The translations under genes were made by a program, and so were the position numbers. The notes under the pieces were generated by a model that saw only the letters and a list, made by a program, of their open reading frames with translations, was not told the DNA's origin and did no database searches. Source: Lachnospiraceae bacterium (lineage in GTDB: Bacteria > Bacillota > Clostridia > Lachnospirales > Lachnospiraceae). From it: a DNA stretch of 24,713 bases. Shown one piece after another: positions 14,758-23,382 of the stretch (within the stretch, counting starts at the first letter, position 1; each line of letters opens with the position of its first letter). Location: assembly GCA_003542935.1 (NCBI GenBank), contig DPJQ01000029.1, forward strand, positions 5,969-30,681, given 5' to 3'.

Positions 14758-17406
14758 TTGGAAACGATAGATAAGAAGTGGGAAGACAGCCGTGGGCTGT
14801 CGGAGGAGATACGGGCAGACCTCGCGGACGGCGAAACTGTGTCGGACAGTGAGATAGAGGCCCCTGCTGTTTCTCAGATGGAGGCGGCAGAAGTAAAAAA
14901 GGAGAGGCGGCTTACACGCATCCGCCGTTTCCTTGTGGATAAAGCCAAAAAAGCCCCGGCATGGGCAAAATATCTGTATACCCATAAAGGGCAGCTCCTT
15001 TTGACGCTGGTGGTTGCCCTGATGATCACGGCGGCTTTTGTGTGCGAAAAATTTCTGGCTCTGCAGGAAAAATTCGGAGAAGATTTTACCTCTCCCTTTG
15101 AGCTTGTCAAGGCGGCTGCCTGGGTGAAGGCCGACGGCGAAACATTCTCCGAGGCGTTGGAAAATTACATCTGGGGCAGTGTGTATCTGTTTCTGGCGGT
15201 GTATGTCTTTTTTTACTGGGTGGGCCGTATGGGGCTTTTTGTGCGCAGGGAAAAGGACGGCCGTCCGGCGGTATCCGTGTCCTGGCGGATCGTTATGGGG
15301 ATTTTCGCGCTGGCTTTGTGGGGCAGAGTGCTGCAGATCCAGGAGGGGAAGCTTTTTGACATTCCTCTGGGCTATCTGTCCCGGGTGGAGCACGCTTATC
15401 CCCAGTGGTGTCTGGCCTGGCTGTCGGCCGGTCTGTGCCTGACAGACTGGACATTGGTGGCCCGGTGGTGCAAAAAGGCGGCCCGTGTCCACGGGTGGTT
15501 CATCAAATGTTTTTCCGTGGCGGTGTCGGCTTTTGCATGTTTTAGCATCGTGGAGCTCTCCTGTGAGAGCAAAATGCGAGTGCTTTTATCTATGGTCATA
15601 TACTCCCTGCTGTACTGGGCGATCGTGATCTGCTTTTTCTATATTCTGTTCCGGCGGATGCGGACGGCCGCCACGATCGCATTGGCGTTGGCGGAGTTTA
15701 TTGGCCTGGGCAATTACTGTGTCATGCAGTTTCGCGGTACATATGTGATGTCCGGGGATCTGACCGTCATCGGGACGGCCCTGGAGGTGGCGGGGAACTA
15801 CAGGCTGGTCTTTGACAAATATTTTTTCATCCCCATCGGGGTGTTCCTGGCGGCCCTTGTGGCGGTGCGCCTTCTGAATCCCGGCGAGAGGCTTACCCGT
15901 GCGGACAGAAAAAAACTGCGGGAGATGAAAAAGGCGGTGAAGGAGCTGCCCAAAACGGCAGCCATGCGCCAGGCCCGGCGGGTACGCCTGGGCAGTACCG
16001 TGGTGGGGGAGATCTGCCTGATCGCTCTGACCGTGTGGGGACTGGAGAATGGATTCCTCTTCGGATATATCAAGGGAAATACCTGGAACTATACCAACGA
16101 GGTGGAGGATAACGGTTACCTGCCGTTTTTCCTGAGTAATATGATGGCCACCGGCAATGTGAAGCTGGAGGGCTATGATGTGGAGAGCGCCCGGGCGGCC
16201 CTTACGGCCGGAGCGCGGGAGTATGAGGCGAACCACGGTGAAACAAAAAAGGTGCAGGCGCCGAATATTATCGTGATCCAGAACGAGGCCTTTGCGGATC
16301 TGTCGGTGCTCTATGATTACGAGCTCAGCGAGGACTGTATGCCTTTCATCCACAGCCTCACCGAGAATACCCAGAAAGGCTATGTGAACGCCTCCGTCAC
16401 CGGCGGGCCCACGGCCAACACGGAATTCGAATTCCTGAGCCGCTATTCCCTGGCCTACCTTCCCACGGGGACGATCCCCTATGCTCAGTATGTGAAGAGT
16501 CAGATGCCGTCCCTTCTGACGGTGCTGAAAAATCAGTCCACGCCTTACTACGCCATAGGCTACCATCCCTACCACGCCTCGGGCTACAACAGGGAGAGCG
16601 TCTACCAGGTGCTGGGCTTCGACGAGGCGGTGTTCTACGAGGATACCACGGGCATGAAACGTTTCCGCAAGCTTCTAAGCGACCGGGCGGATTATGAGGA
16701 TGTGATCAAAATGTATGAGGAAAACGAGCGCCTCCGCGATCAGCCGTTTTTCATGTTCAATGTGACCATACAGAACCACAGTCCCTTTACATATTTAAAT
16801 GATAAGATGGACCGCACCCTGGAAGTCAGTTCCTTCAAGGGCTCCGTGGGGATGAACAACTATTTTACCCTGCTCCGGGAATCGGACGAGGCGTTTAAAG
16901 AGCTGATCGAATATTTTTCGGATACGGATGATCCCACGATCATCCTGATGTACGGGGATCATCAGCCCTCCTGGGACGACGATTCCCAGAAAGTATGGGC
17001 GGATCACCTGATTCCCGACGACACCAACCAGCAGACGCTGAATAAGTATTATATCCCCTATGTCATGTGGGCAAATTTTGATATCGACGAGTATGACGGC
17101 CTGAAATACGGCGATAACGAGGGGGAACTGAACCGGATCTCCATGAATTACCTGTCGGCAAAGCTTCTTGAGGCGGCGGGGGTGGAACTCTCGGATTACG
17201 ACAAATACCTGTTAAATCTCCACGAGACCATCCCGGCGGTGAACAGCAAGGGCTACTGGGAGCAGGACGGCACCTGGCACACCAATACGGACACCGGGGA
17301 CTATGCCGGGATCCTTTTTGACTACAATCAGATCTGTTATAACCTGTTGTTTGACCGGAACAACCATCTCTGGGACGAGTGCGGCGGCCGGGCGCAGATT
17401 GAGTGA
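14758..17406 (+). CDS. LTA synthase family membrane protein (sulfatase / phosphoglycerol transferase fold)
   Basis: 882 aa, longer than typical LtaS (about 600-700). A hydrophilic, acidic then basic N-terminal stretch (1-75) precedes several membrane segments between about 79 and 430, then an extracytoplasmic alkaline-phosphatase-superfamily domain. Expected catalytic features are visible: E510 in VIQNEAF, T552 in GGPTANTEFEF (matching the nucleophile threonine of LtaS), a histidine in TIQNHSPF and the metal pair in YGDHQPSW. It probably transfers glycerol phosphate or a similar phosphoalcohol to a cell-surface glycolipid or polysaccharide. The start is TTG with GGAG nine bases upstream. It has its own promoter and is followed by a strong terminator. 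Its neighbours give no clue to its acceptor. Confidence 0.85.
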   Translation: METIDKKWEDSRGLSEEIRADLADGETVSDSEIEAPAVSQMEAAEVKKERRLTRIRRFLVDKAKKAPAWAKYLYTHKGQLLLTLVVALMITAAFVCEKFLALQEKFGEDFTSPFELVKAAAWVKADGETFSEALENYIWGSVYLFLAVYVFFYWVGRMGLFVRREKDGRPAVSVSWRIVMGIFALALWGRVLQIQEGKLFDIPLGYLSRVEHAYPQWCLAWLSAGLCLTDWTLVARWCKKAARVHGWFIKCFSVAVSAFACFSIVELSCESKMRVLLSMVIYSLLYWAIVICFFYILFRRMRTAATIALALAEFIGLGNYCVMQFRGTYVMSGDLTVIGTALEVAGNYRLVFDKYFFIPIGVFLAALVAVRLLNPGERLTRADRKKLREMKKAVKELPKTAAMRQARRVRLGSTVVGEICLIALTVWGLENGFLFGYIKGNTWNYTNEVEDNGYLPFFLSNMMATGNVKLEGYDVESARAALTAGAREYEANHGETKKVQAPNIIVIQNEAFADLSVLYDYELSEDCMPFIHSLTENTQKGYVNASVTGGPTANTEFEFLSRYSLAYLPTGTIPYAQYVKSQMPSLLTVLKNQSTPYYAIGYHPYHASGYNRESVYQVLGFDEAVFYEDTTGMKRFRKLLSDRADYEDVIKMYEENERLRDQPFFMFNVTIQNHSPFTYLNDKMDRTLEVSSFKGSVGMNNYFTLLRESDEAFKELIEYFSDTDDPTIILMYGDHQPSWDDDSQKVWADHLIPDDTNQQTLNKYYIPYVMWANFDIDEYDGLKYGDNEGELNRISMNYLSAKLLEAAGVELSDYDKYLLNLHETIPAVNSKGYWEQDGTWHTNTDTGDYAGILFDYNQICYNLLFDRNNHLWDECGGRAQIE

Positions 17407-17429
17407 AATGTATACCCGCGAGCATAAAA

Positions 17430-17461
17430 GGAGCTGCCTGTTTCCAGGCGGCTCCCTTTTT
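17430..17461. terminator. bidirectional terminator between convergent transcripts
   Basis: GGAGCTGCCTG (17430-17440) and CAGGCGGCTCC (17445-17455) form an 11-bp stem with one T-G pair and a 4-base loop. CTTTTT follows on the plus strand for the LTA-synthase-like gene, and TTTTA follows on the minus strand for the six-gene operon ending at 17461. Confidence 0.85.
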
Positions 17462-18507
17462 CATATTTTGATGATTGCCTTGACCAGATCCGTTTTATTA
17501 TGTACCGCTTCATCGAAAGCATCCTGGATATGGTCCAGGTCAAATTCGTGAGTGACGATCCGGCCGACATCGATGGCGCCTCCTGCCACGGCGGCGATGG
17601 CTTTGGGATAAACATTGCGGTAGCGGAATACGGTTTTGATCTCGGCTTCTTTATCCATGATCTGGGCGAAATTGAAGGAAATTTCTTCCTGGGCGGACAG
17701 GCCCACCAATGTGATCGTGCCGCCCCGCTTGACAAGAAAAGCGGTCTGGGCGATGGTGACGGGGGATCCTGCGGTTTCAAATACTTTATCTGCTCCCTGT
17801 CCGGCCGTAAGATGTTCGATTTCTTTAAAAACATCCGTCTTTCCGCTGTTGATCGTGTAGTCGGCTCCCAGTTCTTTTGCTTTTTTGAGCCGGGCGTCCA
17901 CAAGATCTGCGACGATGACGGTTCCGGCCCCCCTGGCTTTGCAGGAAAGCATAGTCACCAGGCCGATGCAGCCGCACCCAAGGATAACGACCGTATCGCC
18001 GACCTGCACGTTTCCCTGTGCGGCGGCATGAAAACCGACGGACAGGGGTTCGATCAGGGCGCCTTCCTTTGTGCTCATGGTATCCGGAAGTTTAAAGCAC
18101 ATATTTTCCGGGTAAGCGATATATTCTTCATAGCATCCCTGAACCGGCGGGGTGGCCAGGAAGACGACATCCGGGCACAGGTTATATTTGCCGGATTTGC
18201 AGAATTCACATTCTCCGCAGGTGATACCCGGTTCCAGGGCCACGCGGTCACCCACCCGGAGGGAGGCGGTCTTTCCGCCGACTTTTACGACGGTGCCTGC
18301 GCACTCGTGGCCCAGCATAAAATCTTGTTGAAGATCAACTTTGAAAGGGCCGCAGGAACCGTGATGGAAATAGTGCACGTCCGAACCGCAGATGCCCACG
18401 TACTCCAGTTTTATCAGAACTTCCTTTTCTTCCGGCTCCCGGACAGGGATATCTTTGATGATTATATTGTCAATACCTCTCATAAATGCTGCTTTTTGTG
18501 TGTTCAT
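17461..18507 (-). CDS. zinc-dependent medium-chain dehydrogenase (polyol/sorbitol dehydrogenase type)
   Basis: 348 aa cytosolic enzyme expected to oxidise a secondary hydroxyl of a sugar alcohol or similar polyol using NAD+. The catalytic zinc ligands are in GICGSD and GHECAG, and the structural zinc cysteines are in CGECEFCKSGKYNLC. The nucleotide-binding loop is LGCGCIG, and the acidic residue in VIVADLVD favours NAD over NADP. The ATG at 18507 has GGAG upstream. It is the last gene of the minus-strand operon with an ABC importer and a UroD-like protein, so it probably acts on the imported compound or on its product. Threonine- or xylitol-dehydrogenase-like specificity is also possible. Confidence 0.9.
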   Translation of the reverse strand: MNTQKAAFMRGIDNIIIKDIPVREPEEKEVLIKLEYVGICGSDVHYFHHGSCGPFKVDLQQDFMLGHECAGTVVKVGGKTASLRVGDRVALEPGITCGECEFCKSGKYNLCPDVVFLATPPVQGCYEEYIAYPENMCFKLPDTMSTKEGALIEPLSVGFHAAAQGNVQVGDTVVILGCGCIGLVTMLSCKARGAGTVIVADLVDARLKKAKELGADYTINSGKTDVFKEIEHLTAGQGADKVFETAGSPVTIAQTAFLVKRGGTITLVGLSAQEEISFNFAQIMDKEAEIKTVFRYRNVYPKAIAAVAGGAIDVGRIVTHEFDLDHIQDAFDEAVHNKTDLVKAIIKI

Positions 18508-18548
18508 GTCTTTTTCTCCTGTGTGTATCGTATAAAGTTCAAGGCCTG

Positions 18549-19529
18549 CTACTCAAGCTGCAGGGCATTTTTCTGATAGTTGCGTTGGATGACTGTGGTC
18601 ATTGTGACACCGATGATCAAGAGGAATCCGGTGATAATCTGTGAAATATAGGAAGCCAGTCCCATCTGCGTCAGTCCGTTGACCAGCATGGCCATAAACA
18701 GGACGCCGACAAATGTACCGATCATATTGGTCTTTCCCGTTTTCAGCATTAACGCCCCCAAAAGGATTTTGGTAAAAGAATCAAGGAACAGAGTGGACCC
18801 GATGGTGGGCTGCCCGGAACTGACCATAAACATAATCAGGATGCCGCCGAAGCTCCCGAACAGGCCGGAAAGGGTAAATACTATTTTCTGGACCCTGCGG
18901 ATTTTGATTCCTGCTGCCAGTGCCGCTTCTTTATTATCGCCTATGGCATAGACATACTGCCCGAACCGCGTTTTTTCCTGGACAAGCGCCAATACGGTAA
19001 CGGCAATGGCAAATGCAAGAAAGACGACAGGGATTCCCAGGAATTTGTACCAGGTCAGACAGTAAAAGACGGCAGTGGTATCTTTGGTGATGGGGACGGT
19101 ACGGCCCTGGGCGATCATATTTCCGAGGGCTTTGGCCACTCCGGATACGGCGATTGTTGTAATCATAGACGGGAGTTTTAAGTCCGCGATCAAAATCCCG
19201 TTCAGCAGCCCGAAAAGAGCCCCGCATATAAGGGTGAGCAAAACTGCCAGGTCAATTTGCAGGCCGTTTACTGCCAGAAAGGAACAGAAAACGCTGGAAA
19301 AGGCGGCGATTTCAGGGAACGACACATCCATTTCGTCCATGGCCAGAACCCATGTCACACCCAGGATAACAAATCCGTAAATACTCCCCTGCCTGAAAAA
19401 TGTCATAATATTGGACGGGTTGGCAAAAGTACCGCCCAGCAAAACGGAAAATATGATAAAAACTATGACGGCAAGTATCAAAAGCGTATATTTCAGGGGA
19501 TCCATTTTTTTAGCTGATTTTGTCTGCAT
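18549..19529 (-). CDS. sugar-type ABC transporter permease (RbsC family), second copy
   Basis: 326 aa with about eight to ten hydrophobic segments; a membrane channel subunit of a carbohydrate-uptake-2 type importer. The family features include GVTWVLAMDEMDVSFPEIAAF early and YAIGDNKEAALAAGIKI followed by KIVFTLSG in the second half. The ATG at 19529 is chosen because GGAGGTG lies six bases upstream; the ATG five codons earlier is itself part of that site. It follows the other permease gene by 37 bases and precedes the dehydrogenase by 41. The two permeases differ in sequence, so the channel is probably a heterodimer. Confidence 0.9.
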   Translation of the reverse strand: MQTKSAKKMDPLKYTLLILAVIVFIIFSVLLGGTFANPSNIMTFFRQGSIYGFVILGVTWVLAMDEMDVSFPEIAAFSSVFCSFLAVNGLQIDLAVLLTLICGALFGLLNGILIADLKLPSMITTIAVSGVAKALGNMIAQGRTVPITKDTTAVFYCLTWYKFLGIPVVFLAFAIAVTVLALVQEKTRFGQYVYAIGDNKEAALAAGIKIRRVQKIVFTLSGLFGSFGGILIMFMVSSGQPTIGSTLFLDSFTKILLGALMLKTGKTNMIGTFVGVLFMAMLVNGLTQMGLASYISQIITGFLLIIGVTMTTVIQRNYQKNALQLE

Positions 19530-19566
19530 TATGTGCACCTCCATTTGATTCAGTCTATATCCTGGT

Positions 19567-20541
19567 TTATGCGGACGCCTTGACGGTGCTGCCGGAATTG
19601 CCCTTCCGGTTGTTTAAAAGCGAAATGGGCAGCGAGAGAATCAGCAGGATACTCGTCGTAAGGTCAGAGTACCAGTATTTCAGATTCATGTGTGTGAATC
19701 CGTTGGATACGATCTGCAGCAGCAGCGCCCCCAGAAATGTACCGATTACGCCCGGTTTTTTGAATATGGCGGTTCCTATGGAAACGGCAGTATAGCAGGG
19801 CAGAAGCAGCGTCAGGGCAGTGGTTACTTCCGCGTTGCCGACAGATGCCGTATTGATTTCTCCGGCAAAAGCTCCCAGAAGAATGCAGATCACAAATGCT
19901 ACGAGGACGACAAGGGAGACCCGTATTCCGGAATAATTGGCAGCTATTTTGTTTAAACCTGCGGAATAAAAGTATGTTCCGAATTTTGTATGTTCCAAAA
20001 TAATATAAGCGATGATGTAAAATACAAGCATCAGGAAAGTGGGACAGGGAATCCCCAGGATGCTTCCGTCATTTAAAAAGCCGATGCCGGAAGAAGAAAA
20101 ATTAGTGTAGATCCGGGAGCCGCCGCTCGGGAGATAGGCGCACCCGTAGCCGATGGTACCGATGGCTATGGCGATGATGATGTCCGGCAGTTTCAACACA
20201 CCCACGGCAAATCCGGAACAAATGCCGAAAGCCAGCGCACATCCGAGACCGGCAAACACTGCCATGGGGGCCGGGAGGCCCTTAGCCAGAGAGAAACCCA
20301 TCATCATGGCGGCGAAACAGGCAACCAGATAAAAGGAGATGTCCGTGTGGCCCACGATGACGACGAAGGATACGCCGAGGGCTGCTATGGCGACAATGGA
20401 TACATGCCTTAAAATTCCGAGGATATTATTGACTGTGAGGAAACCGGAACCGAATATGCTAAATAAAATGATCAGGCCGACAAAAATGATGATAAACAAT
20501 ATTACGGGAAGTTCATCCTTCCATTTTGCTCCTTTATTCAT
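19567..20541 (-). CDS. sugar-type ABC transporter permease (RbsC family), first copy
   Basis: 324 aa with about eight to ten hydrophobic segments, the partner of the permease at 18549. It shows the RbsC layout with ALGVSFVVIVGHTDISF near residue 60 and YSAGLNKIAANYSGIRV in the second half. Its start overlaps the stop of the ATPase gene by 8 bases (ATGAATAA), so translation is probably coupled; AAAGGA also precedes it. It would form the membrane pore with its neighbour, powered by the ATPase at 20534 and fed by the lipoprotein at 22166. Confidence 0.9.
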   Translation of the reverse strand: MNKGAKWKDELPVILFIIIFVGLIILFSIFGSGFLTVNNILGILRHVSIVAIAALGVSFVVIVGHTDISFYLVACFAAMMMGFSLAKGLPAPMAVFAGLGCALAFGICSGFAVGVLKLPDIIIAIAIGTIGYGCAYLPSGGSRIYTNFSSSGIGFLNDGSILGIPCPTFLMLVFYIIAYIILEHTKFGTYFYSAGLNKIAANYSGIRVSLVVLVAFVICILLGAFAGEINTASVGNAEVTTALTLLLPCYTAVSIGTAIFKKPGVIGTFLGALLLQIVSNGFTHMNLKYWYSDLTTSILLILSLPISLLNNRKGNSGSTVKASA

Positions 20542-22075
20542 AGATATCCTTTCCTTTCTCTTCTGATTTGAGGTTGCTTGCCGCCTGGACGAGGATCTCG
20601 TTTATGGTCGTATCGTCGGCTCTGGCGGTGAATGCGGCTTTGCCCTGATTCAGCACAAGGATTCTGTCGGACATACCGTATATTTCTTCTATATCGGATG
20701 AAATCAGCAGGACGACGGCCTCCTTTTGGATGAGATCCCGCATGATTTCGTAGATACTGTATCGGGCGCCTACGTCCACGCCGACTGTCGGTTCGGTAAA
20801 AATATAAACGTCGGCATCCGTGTACAGTCCTTTGCCCACAACAACCTTTTGCTGGTTACCGCCGGAAAGTTCCGCCACGTTCTTTTTTTCACTGGGAGTG
20901 GCGATGTGCAGCTGCTCGATCAGTTTTAGTGAATCTTTCTTTTTGCGTCCTTGATTGATTAGTCCCAGGGCTTTATAGCAGATTTTCTGCGTTTTGGAAA
21001 GGGACAGGTTCGTAGCGATATCCATGTTGCCCACATACCCTTCGGTTTTCCTGTCACCCGGCACCAGGAAGATGCCTTTTCGGATGGCTTCGGCAGGATG
21101 GCGGAAGTAAACCGGATTGCCGTTGAGACAGACGGTGCCTCCCGTTCTTTTTAACGCACCGAAAAGCAATTTTGAGAGCTCGTCAATGCCGGCGCCCACC
21201 AGTCCGTAAATTCCCAGGATCTCATGTTTCTTTACTTCAAAACTGACTTCCTGAACCCGGTTGTTAAAACTCAGCCTGTCTGCTTTCAGAACGACTTCGC
21301 CGTCTTGCCGGTCAGATTTCGGGGGATAGAGGTTGCTTAATTTTTTCCCCAGCATCATTTCCGCGATATAGGATGTGTCCAGCCCGCTCCCGATGCGGAG
21401 CGAAGTGATGTTTTTTCCGTCCCGGAGGATGGTCAGCTCATCGCAGGCTTCATTGACCTCATCCAGCCTGTGGGTGACAAAGATAATGGATACCTGCTGC
21501 TTTTTCAGCACGTTAATGACATCGAAAAGCATATTCTTTTCTTTCCTGGTCAATATGGAGGTGGGCTCATCCAGAATCAATACTCTGGGATTGTGGGACA
21601 GGGCATGTAATATGCTGATCAGCTCCCGTTCGACCGGTTTCATTTCGGATACGGATTTGGATACGTCGATGGGCATGTGGTAGTTTTCGGCCAGTTCCTG
21701 GGCTTTCTTTTTTAAGTCGGACCGGCTGAAACGGCCGAGCAGATGTTTTTTGGAGGCCTCGGCACCCAGAAAAACATTTTCGTATCCGGTAAATGTCTGG
21801 ACGAGGTTGGGATGCTGATAAACGGTGGCTATGCCGTGATCGATGGCATCCTGTGTGCAGGTGATCTGGATTTCTTTTCCGTCAAGCAGGATCTGCCCGG
21901 AATCTTTGGTATATGCCCCGCACAGTATTTTCATCAGGGTGGATTTTCCGGCGCCGTTCATGCCGAGCAGCGCATGGGCCTCTCCCGGCCGGACCAGAAA
22001 ACTCACGTCGGACAATGCCTGCATGGAAACAAACGATTTATTTATATTTCTCATTTCGAGACGCCATTCAGTCAT
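20534..22075 (-). CDS. sugar-type ABC transporter ATPase (RbsA/MglA family)
   Basis: 513 aa with two ABC domains in one chain, as in RbsA and MglA. The first domain has an intact Walker A (GMNGAGKST, about 39-47) and Walker B (VLILDEPTS), but its signature region is degenerate (SEMKPVERELIS). The second has a degenerate Walker A region (YGLVGAGIDE) but an intact signature LSGGNQQK, and its Walker B reads IFTEPT, with threonine where aspartate is usual. Complementary degeneration is normal for this family, but the threonine is worth noting. The ATG at 22075 has GGGAGAA upstream. It is preceded by a hairpin separating it from the binding-protein gene. Confidence 0.92.
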   Translation of the reverse strand: MTEWRLEMRNINKSFVSMQALSDVSFLVRPGEAHALLGMNGAGKSTLMKILCGAYTKDSGQILLDGKEIQITCTQDAIDHGIATVYQHPNLVQTFTGYENVFLGAEASKKHLLGRFSRSDLKKKAQELAENYHMPIDVSKSVSEMKPVERELISILHALSHNPRVLILDEPTSILTRKEKNMLFDVINVLKKQQVSIIFVTHRLDEVNEACDELTILRDGKNITSLRIGSGLDTSYIAEMMLGKKLSNLYPPKSDRQDGEVVLKADRLSFNNRVQEVSFEVKKHEILGIYGLVGAGIDELSKLLFGALKRTGGTVCLNGNPVYFRHPAEAIRKGIFLVPGDRKTEGYVGNMDIATNLSLSKTQKICYKALGLINQGRKKKDSLKLIEQLHIATPSEKKNVAELSGGNQQKVVVGKGLYTDADVYIFTEPTVGVDVGARYSIYEIMRDLIQKEAVVLLISSDIEEIYGMSDRILVLNQGKAAFTARADDTTINEILVQAASNLKSEEKGKDIYE

Positions 22076-22102
22076 AAATGTATTCTCCCGTTACTGTGAT
22101 GA

Positions 22103-22127
22103 GCGGGTATTGATGATAAATACCCGC
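22103..22127 (-). repeat. intercistronic hairpin between binding-protein and ATPase genes
   Basis: GCGGGTATT (22103-22111) and AATACCCGC (22119-22127) form a perfect 9-bp stem with a 7-base loop. There is no T tract on the minus strand. In ABC operons such hairpins commonly protect the upstream binding-protein mRNA or reduce read-through, giving more binding protein than transporter. Confidence 0.7.
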
Positions 22128-22165
22128 CCATGCGTATTTTAAATGTGACTGTTGTGTTTTGAGAA

Positions 22166-23353
22166 TTAATGCTCAATGGTGGGGGAGATGGTCAGTCCCC
22201 ATTTTTCCGCGTAGCCCGGGAGATCCCAGTTTTCCAGCGCTTCGCCGTCCTCCAAAAGGGAAGAAGCATTCTCCCGGCCTTCTTTTGTGAGGAGTACGTT
22301 CGGAGACCATACGCACTGGGGGATATCTTCTCCCTGCAGATACAGCATGGCGTTGTCCACCAGAGTTACTACCTGGTTGTAGAGCATCGGGCCGCCGGAG
22401 CACAGGAACTGGTCGCCGTCAAGGATCTGCTGGCAGGCCTCGGGCCCGCCGTCGGTCCCGGCAAAAAGGAGCTCGGTACGTCCGGCAGCTTTGGCGGCCT
22501 GGATACCTTCCAGGGCGCCGCCGTCCCATGCGGACCAGACAGCGTCCAGATCGCCGACATTCGGGCAGGCGGTGATCATATCGTCGACGGCCATACGGGG
22601 GGTAAATACGCCTGTGCTGTCCCAGAACCACTCCTGGACCACCTCAATGTCCGGATAGTTTTCCAGGGCAGCCAGAGCTCCCAGGTCTCTCTCATGCCAG
22701 TTGGCATTGGAATCAAGATAACACATACCCACTTTGCCTTTGCCGCCCATAGCTTCGGCCAGATAGGTCATGGTGGCGTATCCCTGGGAATAATTGTCTG
22801 TCCTGCACTGGCTGGTCAGTTTGTCTTCCAGCCCGGTGACGGATCCTTCATTACAGAAGACAGGGATGCCCGCGTCGATGACGTGCGAAACGGCTTCGGA
22901 TATTCCGGTAGGATCTGCAGGATGGATAAATATTACATCGGGTTTCGTCTGGATGCAGGACTCGATCTGTTCGGACTGCACGACGGCATCGTATTTTGCA
23001 TCCACCATAGTCACGTCCGTGAAACCATATTTTTCAACCATATCTTCGTAAGCCTGTTGGATTTTTATGCCGGCTTCGTTTTCCACCTCGCCGATGCAAA
23101 TACAGACCTTCAGAGAAGAGGGGTCAAAATCGGCGTCTGCCGGGGCGCTTGCCTCAGCTCCCGATGATACGGCACTCTCCGGAGCGTCTGCGCTGCCGCT
23201 GTCTGCCTGGGAAGCTGCAGAACCTGAGCTGTTGTTGCCTGCCTGGGAAGCCGCAGAATTTGAACCGGCAGTGGAATCGGAATTGCTGCATCCGGTCATC
23301 AGACTTGCTGCCATCGTAAAACTCAATACAATACCTAACCATTTTCTTTTCAT
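22166..23353 (-). CDS. sugar-type ABC transporter substrate-binding lipoprotein
   Basis: 395 aa. A lipoprotein signal (MKRKWLGIVL, hydrophobic stretch, then LMTGC with Cys22) anchors it outside the membrane. Residues about 23-75 are a Ser/Ala-rich linker. The rest is a periplasmic-binding-protein type I fold (RbsB-like): KVCICIGEVENEAG at the first strand, IFIHPADPTGISEAV, IPVFCNEG and FAGTDGGPEACQQILDG. Ligand is unknown; the family binds sugars, polyols and autoinducer-2. The ATG at 23353 has AAAGGAGG upstream. It is 29 bases downstream of the UroD-like gene and feeds the ATPase and two permeases that follow. Confidence 0.92.
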   Translation of the reverse strand: MKRKWLGIVLSFTMAASLMTGCSNSDSTAGSNSAASQAGNNSSGSAASQADSGSADAPESAVSSGAEASAPADADFDPSSLKVCICIGEVENEAGIKIQQAYEDMVEKYGFTDVTMVDAKYDAVVQSEQIESCIQTKPDVIFIHPADPTGISEAVSHVIDAGIPVFCNEGSVTGLEDKLTSQCRTDNYSQGYATMTYLAEAMGGKGKVGMCYLDSNANWHERDLGALAALENYPDIEVVQEWFWDSTGVFTPRMAVDDMITACPNVGDLDAVWSAWDGGALEGIQAAKAAGRTELLFAGTDGGPEACQQILDGDQFLCSGGPMLYNQVVTLVDNAMLYLQGEDIPQCVWSPNVLLTKEGRENASSLLEDGEALENWDLPGYAEKWGLTISPTIEH

Positions 23354-23382
23354 TTTGATTTCCTCCTTTGGATTTGTAATGT

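Noticed and set aside
17500..18576. 358-codon plus-strand open frame opposite the dehydrogenase
   Set aside because: The minus-strand reading has complete zinc and NAD motifs. This frame has none and lacks a start signal.
22169..23167. 332-codon plus-strand open frame opposite the binding lipoprotein
   Set aside because: The minus-strand reading has a lipobox and a binding-protein fold, and this frame is its shadow.
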